Below are positions 1 through 7,514 of a stretch of 64,000 nucleotides of DNA, piece after piece. The position numbers and the translations under genes are program-made. The stretch comes from Syntrophomonas palmitatica JCM 14374. GTDB taxonomy: Bacteria > Bacillota > Syntrophomonadia > Syntrophomonadales > Syntrophomonadaceae. Location: assembly GCF_001311885.1 (NCBI RefSeq), contig NZ_BBCE01000018.1, positions 1 to 64,000 on the forward strand. The letters are read 5' to 3'. The notes beneath the pieces are model-generated. The model was not told where the DNA came from. It made no database searches and saw only the letters and a list, made by a program, of their open reading frames with translations. Numbering within the stretch: the stretch's first letter is position 1; every line of letters starts with the position of its first letter.

Positions 1-158
1 ACACAGTTTATCCCTTGCCTCTCTTTTTCCGTCAAAGAAACTACCTGTTCCAGATCGTTAACAGAAGTAATACGATTGGCTATCTGCCACTTCCAATCAC
101 TCCATTCTTCTTCAGTAACACCTCTCCACACGGAAATACTATTGTAGTGTACGGACAT
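1..158 (-). CDS. kamA: Lysine 2,3-aminomutase, N-terminal fragment (cut by window start)
   Basis: The first 52 codons of a minus-strand gene begin at ATG 158 behind a strong AGGAGGGAG ribosome site; the rest lies outside the window. The N-terminus contains WRGVTEEEWSDWKWQ followed by NRITSVNDLEQV and LTEKER, the characteristic opening of KamA/AblA, a radical SAM, PLP-dependent enzyme converting L-lysine to beta-lysine. The catalytic part is not visible. Beta-lysine can feed lysine fermentation or, with acetyltransferase AblB, the osmolyte N-epsilon-acetyl-beta-lysine. A c-di-AMP riboswitch and terminator lie directly upstream, which favours the osmolyte role. The fragment is short, but the motif match is good. 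Confidence 0.85.
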   Translation of the reverse strand, partial: MSVHYNSISVWRGVTEEEWSDWKWQIANRITSVNDLEQVVSLTEKERQGINC

Positions 159-201
159 AGTCTCCCTCCTTATATGTAATTATGTTAATTTTTACCTGGA
201 T

Positions 202-233
202 AATAAAAATAGCCACAGAGAAGACTCTGCAGC
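202..233 (-). terminator. Intrinsic terminator in the kamA leader
   Basis: On the minus strand GCTGCAGAG, a four-base loop and CTCTGTGGC form a 9-bp stem with two G-U wobbles, followed by TATTTTTATT. It sits between the c-di-AMP riboswitch and the kamA ribosome site, where a riboswitch expression platform is expected. A second hairpin (255-273, ACAGACC/GGTCTGT) lies between aptamer and terminator. Confidence 0.75.
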
Positions 234-274
234 CATTAAAGCCATAGCAACAGTACAGACCGCAATGGTCTGTC

Positions 275-398
275 TCCTCTCCTCCACGCTTACGAGATTA
301 GCTGACGGGTTCGGGTTGAGAGAGTATAACCCTACCGGTAATAGCACCTGGATTCACCCCATATTTTGGGTCTCCCGCTCTTAACGATTCAGCGTTTG
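275..398 (-). promoter_or_regulatory. c-di-AMP riboswitch (ydaO/yuaA family) in the kamA leader
   Basis: The minus strand carries the conserved ydaO/yuaA blocks in order: GCTGAATCG, AGCGGGAGACCCA, TGGGGTGAATCC, GGTAGGGTTA, AACCCGAACCCGTCAGCTAA and CTCGTAAGCG. These match the c-di-AMP aptamer core. A terminator follows at 202-233 and kamA starts at 158, so ligand binding probably stops transcription into kamA. Known members usually control cell-wall hydrolases and potassium or osmolyte uptake. The on/off direction here is inferred from the family. Confidence 0.93.
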
Positions 399-475
399 CC
401 TTGTTATTCAGTTTTAGATGGTTTAATGTGGTTTTAATCAGCTATACTGGTAATTTGCAAATATTTTACCTTGCT

Positions 476-515
476 AAATAAAAAAGGCGGGCAACTATAC
501 TTATAGCTACCCACC
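476..515 (-). terminator. Strong intrinsic terminator of the unclassified RNA
   Basis: Arms 486-499 and 502-515 form a continuous 14-bp stem on the minus strand (GGTGGGTAGCTATA with TATAGTTGCCCGCC, three wobbles) with a two-base spacer, followed by TTTTTTATTT. It is too stable to be chance and defines the 3' end of the RNA at 478-638. Confidence 0.85.
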
Positions 516-638
516 CCAGTAAAGCCATTTCTCATGACAAACTTTTCATATCACCACAGTGACTTAGAAAAACTCTGCCTATTCCCCGGACTTTCGTCCG
601 GTTCATTTTGACCGTTTCAGCATTATATTCTTTTATTA
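478..638 (-). ncRNA. Unclassified structured RNA with its own promoter and terminator
   Basis: A minus-strand transcript of about 160 nt is bounded by a consensus promoter (645-673) and a strong 14-bp intrinsic terminator (486-515). Inside it is a hairpin CCGGAC-GAAA-GTCCGG with a GNRA tetraloop (about 586-601), then GGGGAATAGGCAGAG and further sequence without an open reading frame. It lies head to tail upstream of the c-di-AMP riboswitch. It could be a free small RNA or the first of two tandem leader elements. I could not fit it to the riboswitch classes I know; resemblance to c-di-GMP-I is superficial. Confidence 0.6.
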
Positions 639-644
639 TATAAT

Positions 645-673
645 AGTATAATATAGTATTAATTATCTGTAAA
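645..673 (-). promoter_or_regulatory. SigA-type promoter for the unclassified RNA
   Basis: On the minus strand TTTACA (668-673) is followed after exactly 17 bp by TATACT (645-650). Transcription would start near 638. No open reading frame follows before the terminator at 515, so it drives a non-coding RNA or leader. Confidence 0.7.
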
Positions 674-812
674 GGGTTTTCCCCAATAAATGCTAAATAT
701 AAGTTTGTTTCATCGTATTACTATCAACATCAGACTGGTTTAATTGCTCCTGATACCAAGCCGCTTTAATTAATAATCTATAAAATAGTTATAATACATA
801 TGGAGTCTAACA

Positions 813-2471
813 ATGTTATTTTTACCCCATTCACTTCGCAACAAACAGATGTCGTCAGAGGAACGATCTGAAATATATCGTCATATTTGCAGCCTCTCTC
901 GCCCCACACCATCTTTTTATCTTATGGTATGTCTTTCCACTGTCATTGCTACCTACGGTTTATTGGCCAACAGCACCGCAGTAGTTATCGGCGCAATGCT
1001 GGTCGCACCATTGATGGGCCCGATATTTGGTATAGCTCTTGGTCTGTCCAATGGCGACAATCGTCTATTGCGCTATTCTTTAGTTTCAGAATTACTAGGT
1101 ATCCTCATTGCAGTTTTGCTGGCAACAATCATCGGGCTTGTCCCTTTGAGGCCCGGATTTGAAAGTGAAATTTTATCCCGTACCCAGCCCACAATATATG
1201 ATGTCATAATAGCGCTGGTCTCAGGCCTGGCAGGAGCTTTCAGCATGGTTGACAAGAGAATCGGAGCAGCTCTACCCGGGGTAGCTATTGCTACCGCTCT
1301 GGTTCCTCCTTTATCTGCATGCGGTCTCTGTATCTCTATTGCTGACTGGGATCTGGCAGGTGGCGCTTTTATGTTATTCCTCATTAACCTGCTGGCTATA
1401 GAATTTGCGGCTGCTCTAGTATTTGTTCTCTCCGGTCTGGTTGACCTGAAGCGAAAAGACGCCCCTTCAAAAACCTATCTATTACGCCGTTTCGGTTTCA
1501 GTCTGGCCATCATAATTTTAATGGCGGTGATCATGACTAAAAGCCTTTATGGCATCATAACAGAAAAAGCTTTGGCTGATAACCTTAGGACCGTCATATC
1601 TCAACAAGTAGCAGGTACCAGCGGTGCTCGTCTATCCGAACTACGCTATGAAAAGCATTCAACTGCAATTGATGTGATTGCAGTATTCCTTACTCCACAT
1701 GAAATAGAAGCAGCACAGGTAGCCAAGATCGAAAAACAGCTGCAAGCAACCATAAATCCGAATATCCATTTGATAATTCGCTCCCTGATATCCCGTGATG
1801 CTGATAACAGCGGCCAGGTTTTTATTCCTGAAGATGAAAAACTCCGCCAAGCTCGCCTATCACAAGAGAATTCCTATCTCAGTCAGGTTTCACGTTTACT
1901 CAACCAGGAACTTGCTGCTATTCCGGGAACCACTCTGGACGATTTGCAGAAAAGTACTGAAAATGGACAGGAACAAATTATTGCGGTTGTACGTACGCCT
2001 TCTGTTATAACACCAGAAGAGGTCGCCCGGATAGAAAATAACCTGGCTCTGGTAATGGACCAAAGTTTGCGTTTAACGATCCGTTCGGTATTAACCCGTG
2101 ATGCCGATGCCCAACGGTATTTATTCGCCAAACCTTCCGCTTCAGAAGCTTTGACTGGGGAAGCATTAGCTTTTCATCAAAAACTGGAAGGTTCCATCAA
2201 AATCTCGTTAAAGCAAGTTGAGCCCGCCAGTCAGTTGCTGGAATATCGCTATCGGGAAAACGGAGATACCATTCAGGCACTGGCCATAGTAAGGACACCA
2301 TATACTCTACGTCCTGATAGAGTCAAACTAATTGAACGCGCTCTCAACCAGCAAATGGACCGTAAAATTGAGCTTATTGTCCGTTCCACAATAGGCGCGG
2401 ATGCAACCAGCCAATGGTTTCTATCGGAATATGAAGAGAATCTTCTCGGTGAATCAGATGATGTGCAATAA
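813..2471 (+). CDS. DUF389 membrane protein with three C-terminal repeats
   Basis: This 552-residue protein starts at ATG 813 behind GGAG. Residues about 35-250 form a DUF389 integral membrane domain of several hydrophobic helices, with the family's VIGAMLVAPLMGPI and ALVPPLSACG segments. The family is widespread and lacks an assigned biochemical function. The C-terminal half holds three similar units at about 258-336, 358-437 and 458-536. Each ends in a V.TP stretch, an IE..L helix and an IRS/VRS motif followed by an acidic or alanine step (RDAD, RDAD, GADA). The repeat spacing is about 100 residues. These may be soluble alpha-beta domains on one face of the membrane. It stands alone on the plus strand, divergent from the leader RNAs at 275-638. 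Confidence 0.85.
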   Translation: MLFLPHSLRNKQMSSEERSEIYRHICSLSRPTPSFYLMVCLSTVIATYGLLANSTAVVIGAMLVAPLMGPIFGIALGLSNGDNRLLRYSLVSELLGILIAVLLATIIGLVPLRPGFESEILSRTQPTIYDVIIALVSGLAGAFSMVDKRIGAALPGVAIATALVPPLSACGLCISIADWDLAGGAFMLFLINLLAIEFAAALVFVLSGLVDLKRKDAPSKTYLLRRFGFSLAIIILMAVIMTKSLYGIITEKALADNLRTVISQQVAGTSGARLSELRYEKHSTAIDVIAVFLTPHEIEAAQVAKIEKQLQATINPNIHLIIRSLISRDADNSGQVFIPEDEKLRQARLSQENSYLSQVSRLLNQELAAIPGTTLDDLQKSTENGQEQIIAVVRTPSVITPEEVARIENNLALVMDQSLRLTIRSVLTRDADAQRYLFAKPSASEALTGEALAFHQKLEGSIKISLKQVEPASQLLEYRYRENGDTIQALAIVRTPYTLRPDRVKLIERALNQQMDRKIELIVRSTIGADATSQWFLSEYEENLLGESDDVQ

Positions 2472-2476
2472 AAACC

Positions 2477-2839
2477 TTACCGGTTCAAATCTGTTCTCAG
2501 ACTTTGCGCTTCTTTTAAGTATATGTGCTTGATCTCATTTTGGCTTTTGTCGGTATTAACATGCAGCATTACCCTGATGCACTTTGGGAGCGAACCTGGC
2601 ACTTCTATCTCTTGAAAACACATCAAGGGAACTTTGTCCCAACCTATGGAGCGGGCCGCTGCGGCCGGGAATACTGAACGAAGGTCAGAAGTAAGGGTAA
2701 ACAAGGCACTGGCAATATCATCAATGGAAAACCCGTTTTCATTTTGCATAACCTGCAGCAGTTCTCGTGTGGCGTTTAGTATTTCATCTACATTGTCATC
2801 ACTAACCGTAATTGCTCCTCTTATTCCTCTCACCAACAT
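2477..2839 (-). CDS. aroH: Chorismate mutase, monofunctional AroH type
   Basis: AroH converts chorismate to prephenate at the branch to phenylalanine and tyrosine. The protein shows the family landmarks in order: RGIRGAITV at the start, SALFTLTSDLRSVFPAAAAR, GWDKVPLMCFQE, IRVMLHVNTD and HIYLKEA..LR.DL, matching the trimeric Bacillus AroH fold with its active-site arginines. Length is about 120 residues, as usual. An upstream ATG at 2854 is possible, but the ATG at 2839 has AGGTG at suitable spacing and fits the family start. It ends six bases from the convergent DUF389 stop. It lies downstream of and co-directional with the HutP-like gene, so the two probably share a transcript. Confidence 0.92.
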   Translation of the reverse strand: MLVRGIRGAITVSDDNVDEILNATRELLQVMQNENGFSIDDIASALFTLTSDLRSVFPAAAARSIGWDKVPLMCFQEIEVPGSLPKCIRVMLHVNTDKSQNEIKHIYLKEAQSLRTDLNR

Positions 2840-2877
2840 ATTCGCACCTACCATCCTGCCATATTACGCATTTAATC

Positions 2878-3291
2878 TTAAGCCACTGCACGGTGGCCCA
2901 GGCCAATCGCGACTTCATCCAAATGCAGTAAACCTATACCCATAAAAATAGCTACACTAACGTGATCCTGGTGACGGGCAATTCCTATTTTCCCGCCTAC
3001 ATTCAGCCCCAGAGCTTTGGGCATTATCTGGGCAATAGCTTCCCGGGCAGCTCCCGCGACTGCTCCTTCATCAGCATGAGTATCTTTTATAACCTTTTCT
3101 CGTTTGGCTGAAACTACCGCGCGTTCTACAATCTTGCCCACCGAGCTGATGAATTCTCCCCCATAATCAACCGCCACCGCTTTAATGCCGTATTGCTCAA
3201 ACAGTTCCTGTTTCAGGCGGTTCTCCTCTTCACGGGATGAAGTCAGGGCTATTTTAATGGCTGCGGTTGCCACCAGCTTGCTGCCTACCAT
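2878..3291 (-). CDS. HutP-family RNA-binding antiterminator-like protein
   Basis: The 137-residue protein resembles HutP, the Bacillus protein that binds histidine, Mg2+ and hut mRNA to prevent termination. Matching features are VAVDYGGEF, the segment DTHADEGAVAGAAREAI around residue 70 corresponding to the HutP metal-binding histidine region, VSVAIFMGIGLLHLDEV, and a C-terminal GLGH. No hut genes are in the window. It precedes aroH instead, so its target RNA and effector are unknown. The family is fairly clear from motif order; the function is inference. Confidence 0.7.
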   Translation of the reverse strand: MVGSKLVATAAIKIALTSSREEENRLKQELFEQYGIKAVAVDYGGEFISSVGKIVERAVVSAKREKVIKDTHADEGAVAGAAREAIAQIMPKALGLNVGGKIGIARHQDHVSVAIFMGIGLLHLDEVAIGLGHRAVA

Positions 3292-3426
3292 TCTAATCCC
3301 ACCTTATTGTTCGTAAACATATATTAATTCATCAACTAAACTCCCAAAAGGATCATTCTGAATTATTTGGAATTAATAAAAATCGTTCTGGCAAATCTGA
3401 GTAAATATGTGGCTGGTCTACTTTTA

Positions 3427-3690
3427 CTATTTTACTATAACTTTGCCCAGCATTACTATGCCCTGATCAACTGTAAAATAAGCGTCTTTTTGGGGATAGG
3501 CCAAATTGGGAGAAACATCTTTAATCCGATACTCTATGGGGAAATTATAGGCGCTGGAATCAATTTCGATTTTATCTCCCGCCATAAGTTTCACCTGAAC
3601 CTCTTTTTGCTTAAAGGTTTTTACCTCTTTGTCATTAACCAGAACCTTGGCCAGCGGTAAAGACGAAAACTTGTCAATGCTTATTGTCAT
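3427..3690 (-). CDS. Small protein of unknown function, coupled to the upstream membrane-anchored gene
   Basis: This 87-residue, mainly beta-type protein is not recognised. It is lysine- and valine-rich and has no signal peptide or helix long enough to cross a membrane. Its ATG overlaps the stop of the preceding gene (ATGA), with GGAGG in good position, so the two are translationally coupled. It could be the extracytoplasmic or cytoplasmic partner of the membrane-anchored protein encoded just upstream. The coupling supports it being a real gene. Confidence 0.6.
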   Translation of the reverse strand: MTISIDKFSSLPLAKVLVNDKEVKTFKQKEVQVKLMAGDKIEIDSSAYNFPIEYRIKDVSPNLAYPQKDAYFTVDQGIVMLGKVIVK

Positions 3691-3905
3691 GAGGCCTCCG
3701 GAGACCGAATGCTCGTTGCGGGTGCTTGGGAATGGCTGTTTGCAGGCGTATTTACTGGATAAGATATGTTTTGGCCCTCCAAGCGTTCCCCCCAGCTTAA
3801 ATACAGCCGGTAAGGCTCTTTGGTCATAATGGCTTGGACCACAACCACCATAACCAAACCGGTAACAATAAATCTAATTAAAAACTTTTCTACGCGACTT
3901 ATCAC
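3687..3905 (-). CDS. Small membrane-anchored protein of unknown function
   Basis: This 72-residue protein starts at GTG 3905 behind GGAGG. A basic N-terminus precedes one hydrophobic helix (about residues 8-26). After it comes a YRLYLSWGERLEG segment and a Pro/Ser/Ala-rich low-complexity tail, as in a linker. The stop overlaps the start of the next gene by four bases. A single-pass anchor with an exposed tail is the likely topology. I do not recognise the family. Confidence 0.6.
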   Translation of the reverse strand: MISRVEKFLIRFIVTGLVMVVVVQAIMTKEPYRLYLSWGERLEGQNISYPVNTPANSHSQAPATSIRSPEAS

Positions 3906-3975
3906 TTATTATCCTCCCCGGGCAGGTATTTTTTCTATCTTATGCCTGCCGGGGAGAGATTATCCATGAGTAGAC

Positions 3976-4526
3976 TTACAGGTTCTTTTTAGCCCATTCA
4001 ACTCCTACAATAAAGGCCTCTTTATTTTTCTCGATTACAGCGGGTTTTTTACCTTTGAAAACGGAATCGAACTGTTCCAGGCTTGTTCTACTGTCACCAC
4101 TCTGCTGACCTGCAAGTAGGCGCCGAGCATTATCATATTAGCTCCTCTAGGATTCCCCATTTCATCAGCTATAGCGTTAACAGGCACCTGCCAAACCGTT
4201 AAATCCTGACGGTGCGGCATTCTGTCCACCAGTGACGAATTTATTACCAGAGTGCCATTTGGTTTAACGCGCGGTTCGAACTTATCCAGCGAAGGCCGGT
4301 TCATGATAATAGCTGTATGTGGGTTCTCCGTCAAGGGTGAGTTTATCTCCTCATCAGAAATAGTAACCAGGCAGTTTGCTGTTCCTCCTCGCATCTCAGC
4401 CCCGTACGAAGGTACCCAGGTTACTTCTTTTCCTATTCCCATGGCGGCGTGGGTTATAAATTGTCCCATAGCCAAAACTCCCTGACCGCCAAATCCGGCA
4501 AAGAGTATTTGTTTTTCTTCTTGCAC
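3976..4526 (-). CDS. korC: 2-oxoacid:ferredoxin oxidoreductase gamma subunit (frameshifted as sequenced)
   Basis: The gamma subunit is part of the enzyme that oxidatively decarboxylates 2-oxoacids to acyl-CoA with reduction of ferredoxin. The start [14 protein letters not shown] and the [12 protein letters not shown] segment are hallmark gamma-subunit motifs. As written the frame closes early at 4035. Adding one C at about 4078 (GCCTGG to GCCCTGG) restores [11 protein letters not shown], then [10 protein letters not shown] and a stop at 3976. That gives 183 residues, normal for the family. It is the last gene of the korDABC operon. The break looks like a sequencing deletion, because other genes in the window share this defect. 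Confidence 0.88.
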
Positions 4527-4544
4527 AGTAAATCCCCCTCCTGG

Positions 4545-5280
4545 TTATTCGGGCACCTTAAATTCGCCCAACGGGTAGTAGGGAATCATTTTTTCTTCCA
4601 CCCATTTCATGGCTTCGACCGGGCTCAGACCCCAATTAGTAGGGCATGTTGACAGGACTTCCACCATAGTAAAGCCCAGTCCTTTTTGCTGGATTTCAAA
4701 GGCTTTTTTAATAGCCTTTTTGGTTTTAGTAACATTGGCAGGGTTGTTGACAGCCGTACGACAAATATAGGCTGAGCCATAGTTTACTGATAATAATTCC
4801 GCCATCCGCGCAGGATACCCTTCTACCTCAATGCTCCTGCCGTAAGGAGATGTGGTAGTAACCTGACCCAGCAGAGTGGTAGGCGCCATTTGGCCTCCGG
4901 TCATACCATATATAGCGTTATTAATAAAAATAGTAGTAATTTTTTCTCCCCGCAGAGAGGCATGCACGATCTCGCCCATACCTATTGAAGCCAGGTCACC
5001 ATCACCTTGATACGTAAATACCATGCGGTCAGGCAAAAGCCTTTTGATAGCTGTGCCTATAGCCGGCGCCCTGCCATGAGCGGCTTCCAGCATATCACAG
5101 TTAAAATAATCATAAGCCAGAACAGAGCAGCCCACGGGGCAAATTCCGATAGTTTTTTCCCGTATCTGCATTTCATCCATACATTCGGCTATTAAACGAT
5201 GCACGATCGTGTGTACAGCCCGGGCAATAATGATATTTAGCACCGGTTAAACTCTCAGGTTTTTTAAATACCGTTTTCAT
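4545..5280 (-). CDS. korB: 2-oxoacid:ferredoxin oxidoreductase beta subunit (frameshifted as sequenced)
   Basis: The beta subunit binds thiamine diphosphate. The start is ATG 5280, four-base overlapped with the alpha stop and preceded by GGGAGGG. It gives [22 protein letters not shown]. The frame then slips near 5212: restoring one AC in a short AC run gives THTIVHRL and joins the downstream frame. Further motifs are the GDG of the ThDP site ([12 protein letters not shown]), [18 protein letters not shown] and CPTNWG near the end. The restored length of 245 residues is typical. The nearby Cys residues (CPGC and a later GICPVGCS) are as in Fe-S-containing relatives. Confidence 0.88.
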
Positions 5281-6330
5281 CTCAGTCCCTCCCTATCCGC
5301 TAAGGCAATAATCTGTTTGGTAATCTCTTCAGGATTGGGAGTAATTCCGATGCGGCCGTAAAGATCTACCGGTACCTGTCCGGCTACAACTAACCGAATA
5401 TCTTCAATCATCTGCCCCATACTGATTTCTATTGACAGGAAACGTTTTGCGGTCTGGGCGGCTTCTTTTACGATATTTTCCGGAAATGGCCAAAGGGTAA
5501 TCGGCCTGATTAAGCCAGCCTTAACCCCTTGCTTGCGTGCCTCTAATACCGATTTCTTTGAAACGCGAGCCATTATCCCATAGGCCATCAAAATAATATC
5601 CGCATCTTCTGTCATAAAGGTTTCAGCGCGTTGTTCATTCTTTTTTATTAATTCATACTTGGCATCCAGGTGCCGGTTTCTTGTTTCCAGAAAATCGCTG
5701 TCCAAATGCAATGTATTAACTATATTGGGTTTTCGGCCTTTGCACCCGGTGGTTGCCCAGGGTTTATCCGGCTGATAGTTGACAGGCTCACGCAGCGTAA
5801 TCGGCTCCATAAGATTGCCCAGGTTCCTTCACCCAGAATCAAAACCGGGGTACGGTATTTATCAGCCAGGTCAAAACCCAAAATAGCAAAATCCATCATC
5901 TCTTGAACCCTGGAAGGGGCTAAGACAATGACCCGGTAATCACCGTGGCCTCCCCCGCGGGTGGCCTGGTAATAATCGGCCTGGGAAGCTGTATGCCTCC
6001 CAAACCCGGACCGCCGCGGGAAATATTTATTATGAGCGCTGGCAGTTCTCCTTCCGCCAGGAACGATATGCCTTCTTGTTTCAAACTCAAGCCCGGACCT
6101 GATGATGCGGTCATAACCCGGGCTCCGGTAGACGATCCTCCATAAACCATATTGATAGCCGCGAACTCACTCTCGGCCTGTACGAATACTCCGCCTATCT
6201 GTGGCATTTTTCTGGCCATATATTCGGCTATTTCGCTGGAAGGAGTAATAGGATAACCGAAATAACCACGACATCCAGCTATAATGGCTCCTTCTGCCAG
6301 AGCTTCGTTGCCTTTCATTAAAACGCGCAT
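5277..6330 (-). CDS. korA: 2-oxoacid:ferredoxin oxidoreductase alpha subunit (two frameshifts as sequenced)
   Basis: The alpha subunit carries the pyrimidine-binding part of the ThDP site and the CoA-proximal domain. The start at ATG 6330 has GGGAG upstream and lies five bases after the ferredoxin gene. The N-terminal part shows [25 protein letters not shown] and [14 protein letters not shown]. Two one-base deletions break the frame: one G near 5988 and one C near 5820. Restoring them gives [18 protein letters not shown] and later [14 protein letters not shown], joining the C-terminal half. The restored protein is 351 residues, the usual KorA length. Gene order delta-alpha-beta-gamma is the Kor/Oor arrangement, suggesting 2-oxoglutarate, though a branched-chain substrate cannot be excluded. 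Confidence 0.88.
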
Positions 6331-6334
6331 GCCT

Positions 6335-6550
6335 TCACTCCCTTTCCACCTCAATTACCAGGTCAGGGCACATTAAGGCACAAATCCCACAACCCGTACA
6401 TCCTTCGCTATCTAAGAGCACAACCGGGTGATACCCCAAAATATTTATAGTTTCCACATCAAAACCCAGCAAGCCGCGCGGGCAAAATTCTATACAAAGC
6501 CCACAGGCCTTGCAGCGGTCATGATAAAAACCGAGCCTGCCTTTGGCCAT
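6335..6550 (-). CDS. korD: 2-oxoacid:ferredoxin oxidoreductase delta (2[4Fe-4S]) subunit
   Basis: This 71-residue ferredoxin-like subunit has two cluster-binding motifs, [12 protein letters not shown] and [12 protein letters not shown], each the standard CxxCxxCxxxCP. It passes electrons from the ThDP site to ferredoxin. It is first of the four kor genes and lies 15 bases after the P-loop ATPase gene. It is intact. Confidence 0.93.
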   Translation of the reverse strand: MAKGRLGFYHDRCKACGLCIEFCPRGLLGFDVETINILGYHPVVLLDSEGCTGCGICALMCPDLVIEVERE

Positions 6551-6565
6551 TTATGACAATCCTCC

Positions 6566-7252
6566 TCAACTTTCCTGTAACCATTCCGGACGCAGGTATA
6601 ATTTTATAGTCCTGGTGATCTTCTGATATTCCGGTGGCAGTTCATTATAAAACCTCTCCTCAACAGTCAGGCAGCTGACAGGCAGTTGTAATGCATCTGC
6701 CAGTTCCAGCACCCTGCGGTGCCCTTCCATGATTACCTCCAGATTCGTATCTTCTACCAAATTAGGATTGCTAATTATGGCAGTAAAACGCCTGCGGCCA
6801 GCTTTTTGTAAAAGCTCTCGCAGGTTCTGAAGCTCTGATGAGGTTCCGGCAAAAGGTCTGTAAGGATTTAAAACCAGATAAAAATCACAAGGTCTGTCTT
6901 GAATGAAGCGGCTCAGATAACCTAAAACAGTCGCTCCGACCTCATCCCCGGCCAGATCAAGATAAATGGAATTATCCTGCTGCAGCAAGCCCAATACTTC
7001 TGGAGGAACTTGCGGTACATCCCCAAAAGCCAGCTCGCCGCTGGGCGCTACCAATCTAACCCCGGATTCTGCAAGCATGCCCTTAACGTCCCGGGATGCA
7101 AAAAATGGGTTTACAAAATCCAGGTCGATTAATATGGGTGATTCGTTATTTTTCATGCCCTGCAAGGCAAAGTTTACAGCTATTTCCGTCTTCCCACTGC
7201 CAAATCCGCCTGAAAAGATCGCTAGATGTCTCAAATACTTTGCCCCTCGCAT
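6566..7252 (-). CDS. P-loop ATPase (CobQ/MinD/ParA-like) leading the kor operon
   Basis: This 228-residue protein opens with a Walker-A type loop (FSGGFGSGKTEIAVNFA) and then LIDLDFVNPFF, the aspartates expected after the deviant P-loop in SIMIBI-class ATPases. A DLAGDEVGA segment resembles the Walker-B/switch region. It starts the kor operon and ends 15 bases before korD. A role in maturation or in redox or cofactor handling of the oxidoreductase is plausible from position but not shown. Its substrate is unknown. Confidence 0.7.
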   Translation of the reverse strand: MRGAKYLRHLAIFSGGFGSGKTEIAVNFALQGMKNNESPILIDLDFVNPFFASRDVKGMLAESGVRLVAPSGELAFGDVPQVPPEVLGLLQQDNSIYLDLAGDEVGATVLGYLSRFIQDRPCDFYLVLNPYRPFAGTSSELQNLRELLQKAGRRRFTAIISNPNLVEDTNLEVIMEGHRRVLELADALQLPVSCLTVEERFYNELPPEYQKITRTIKLYLRPEWLQES

Positions 7253-7514
7253 TTTTACTTAATCAGTAGAGTATACCAGTAAGCCGCGAAAATCAACCAT
7301 TTTTCACGAAATATTAACCTTATTTGTTTGTTAATTTATACTATTACACGAAAATAAGGGGATTGTGAAAATATAGGTTTGTTTTTGTATCTGGCCGGGT
7401 TTGACGCGGTAAAGAAATGATTGAGAGGATATAACAGAGCAATCCAACCGGTTCATATTTTTACAATAAAAATCCGCTTTACAATTATTTCTAATATAAC
7501 ACCCTATGTAGGAA

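Noticed and set aside
478-638. c-di-GMP-I (GEMM) riboswitch
   Set aside because: The GAAA-capped hairpin looks similar, but the required GACGCAAAG-type block after it and the usual 5' block are not there.
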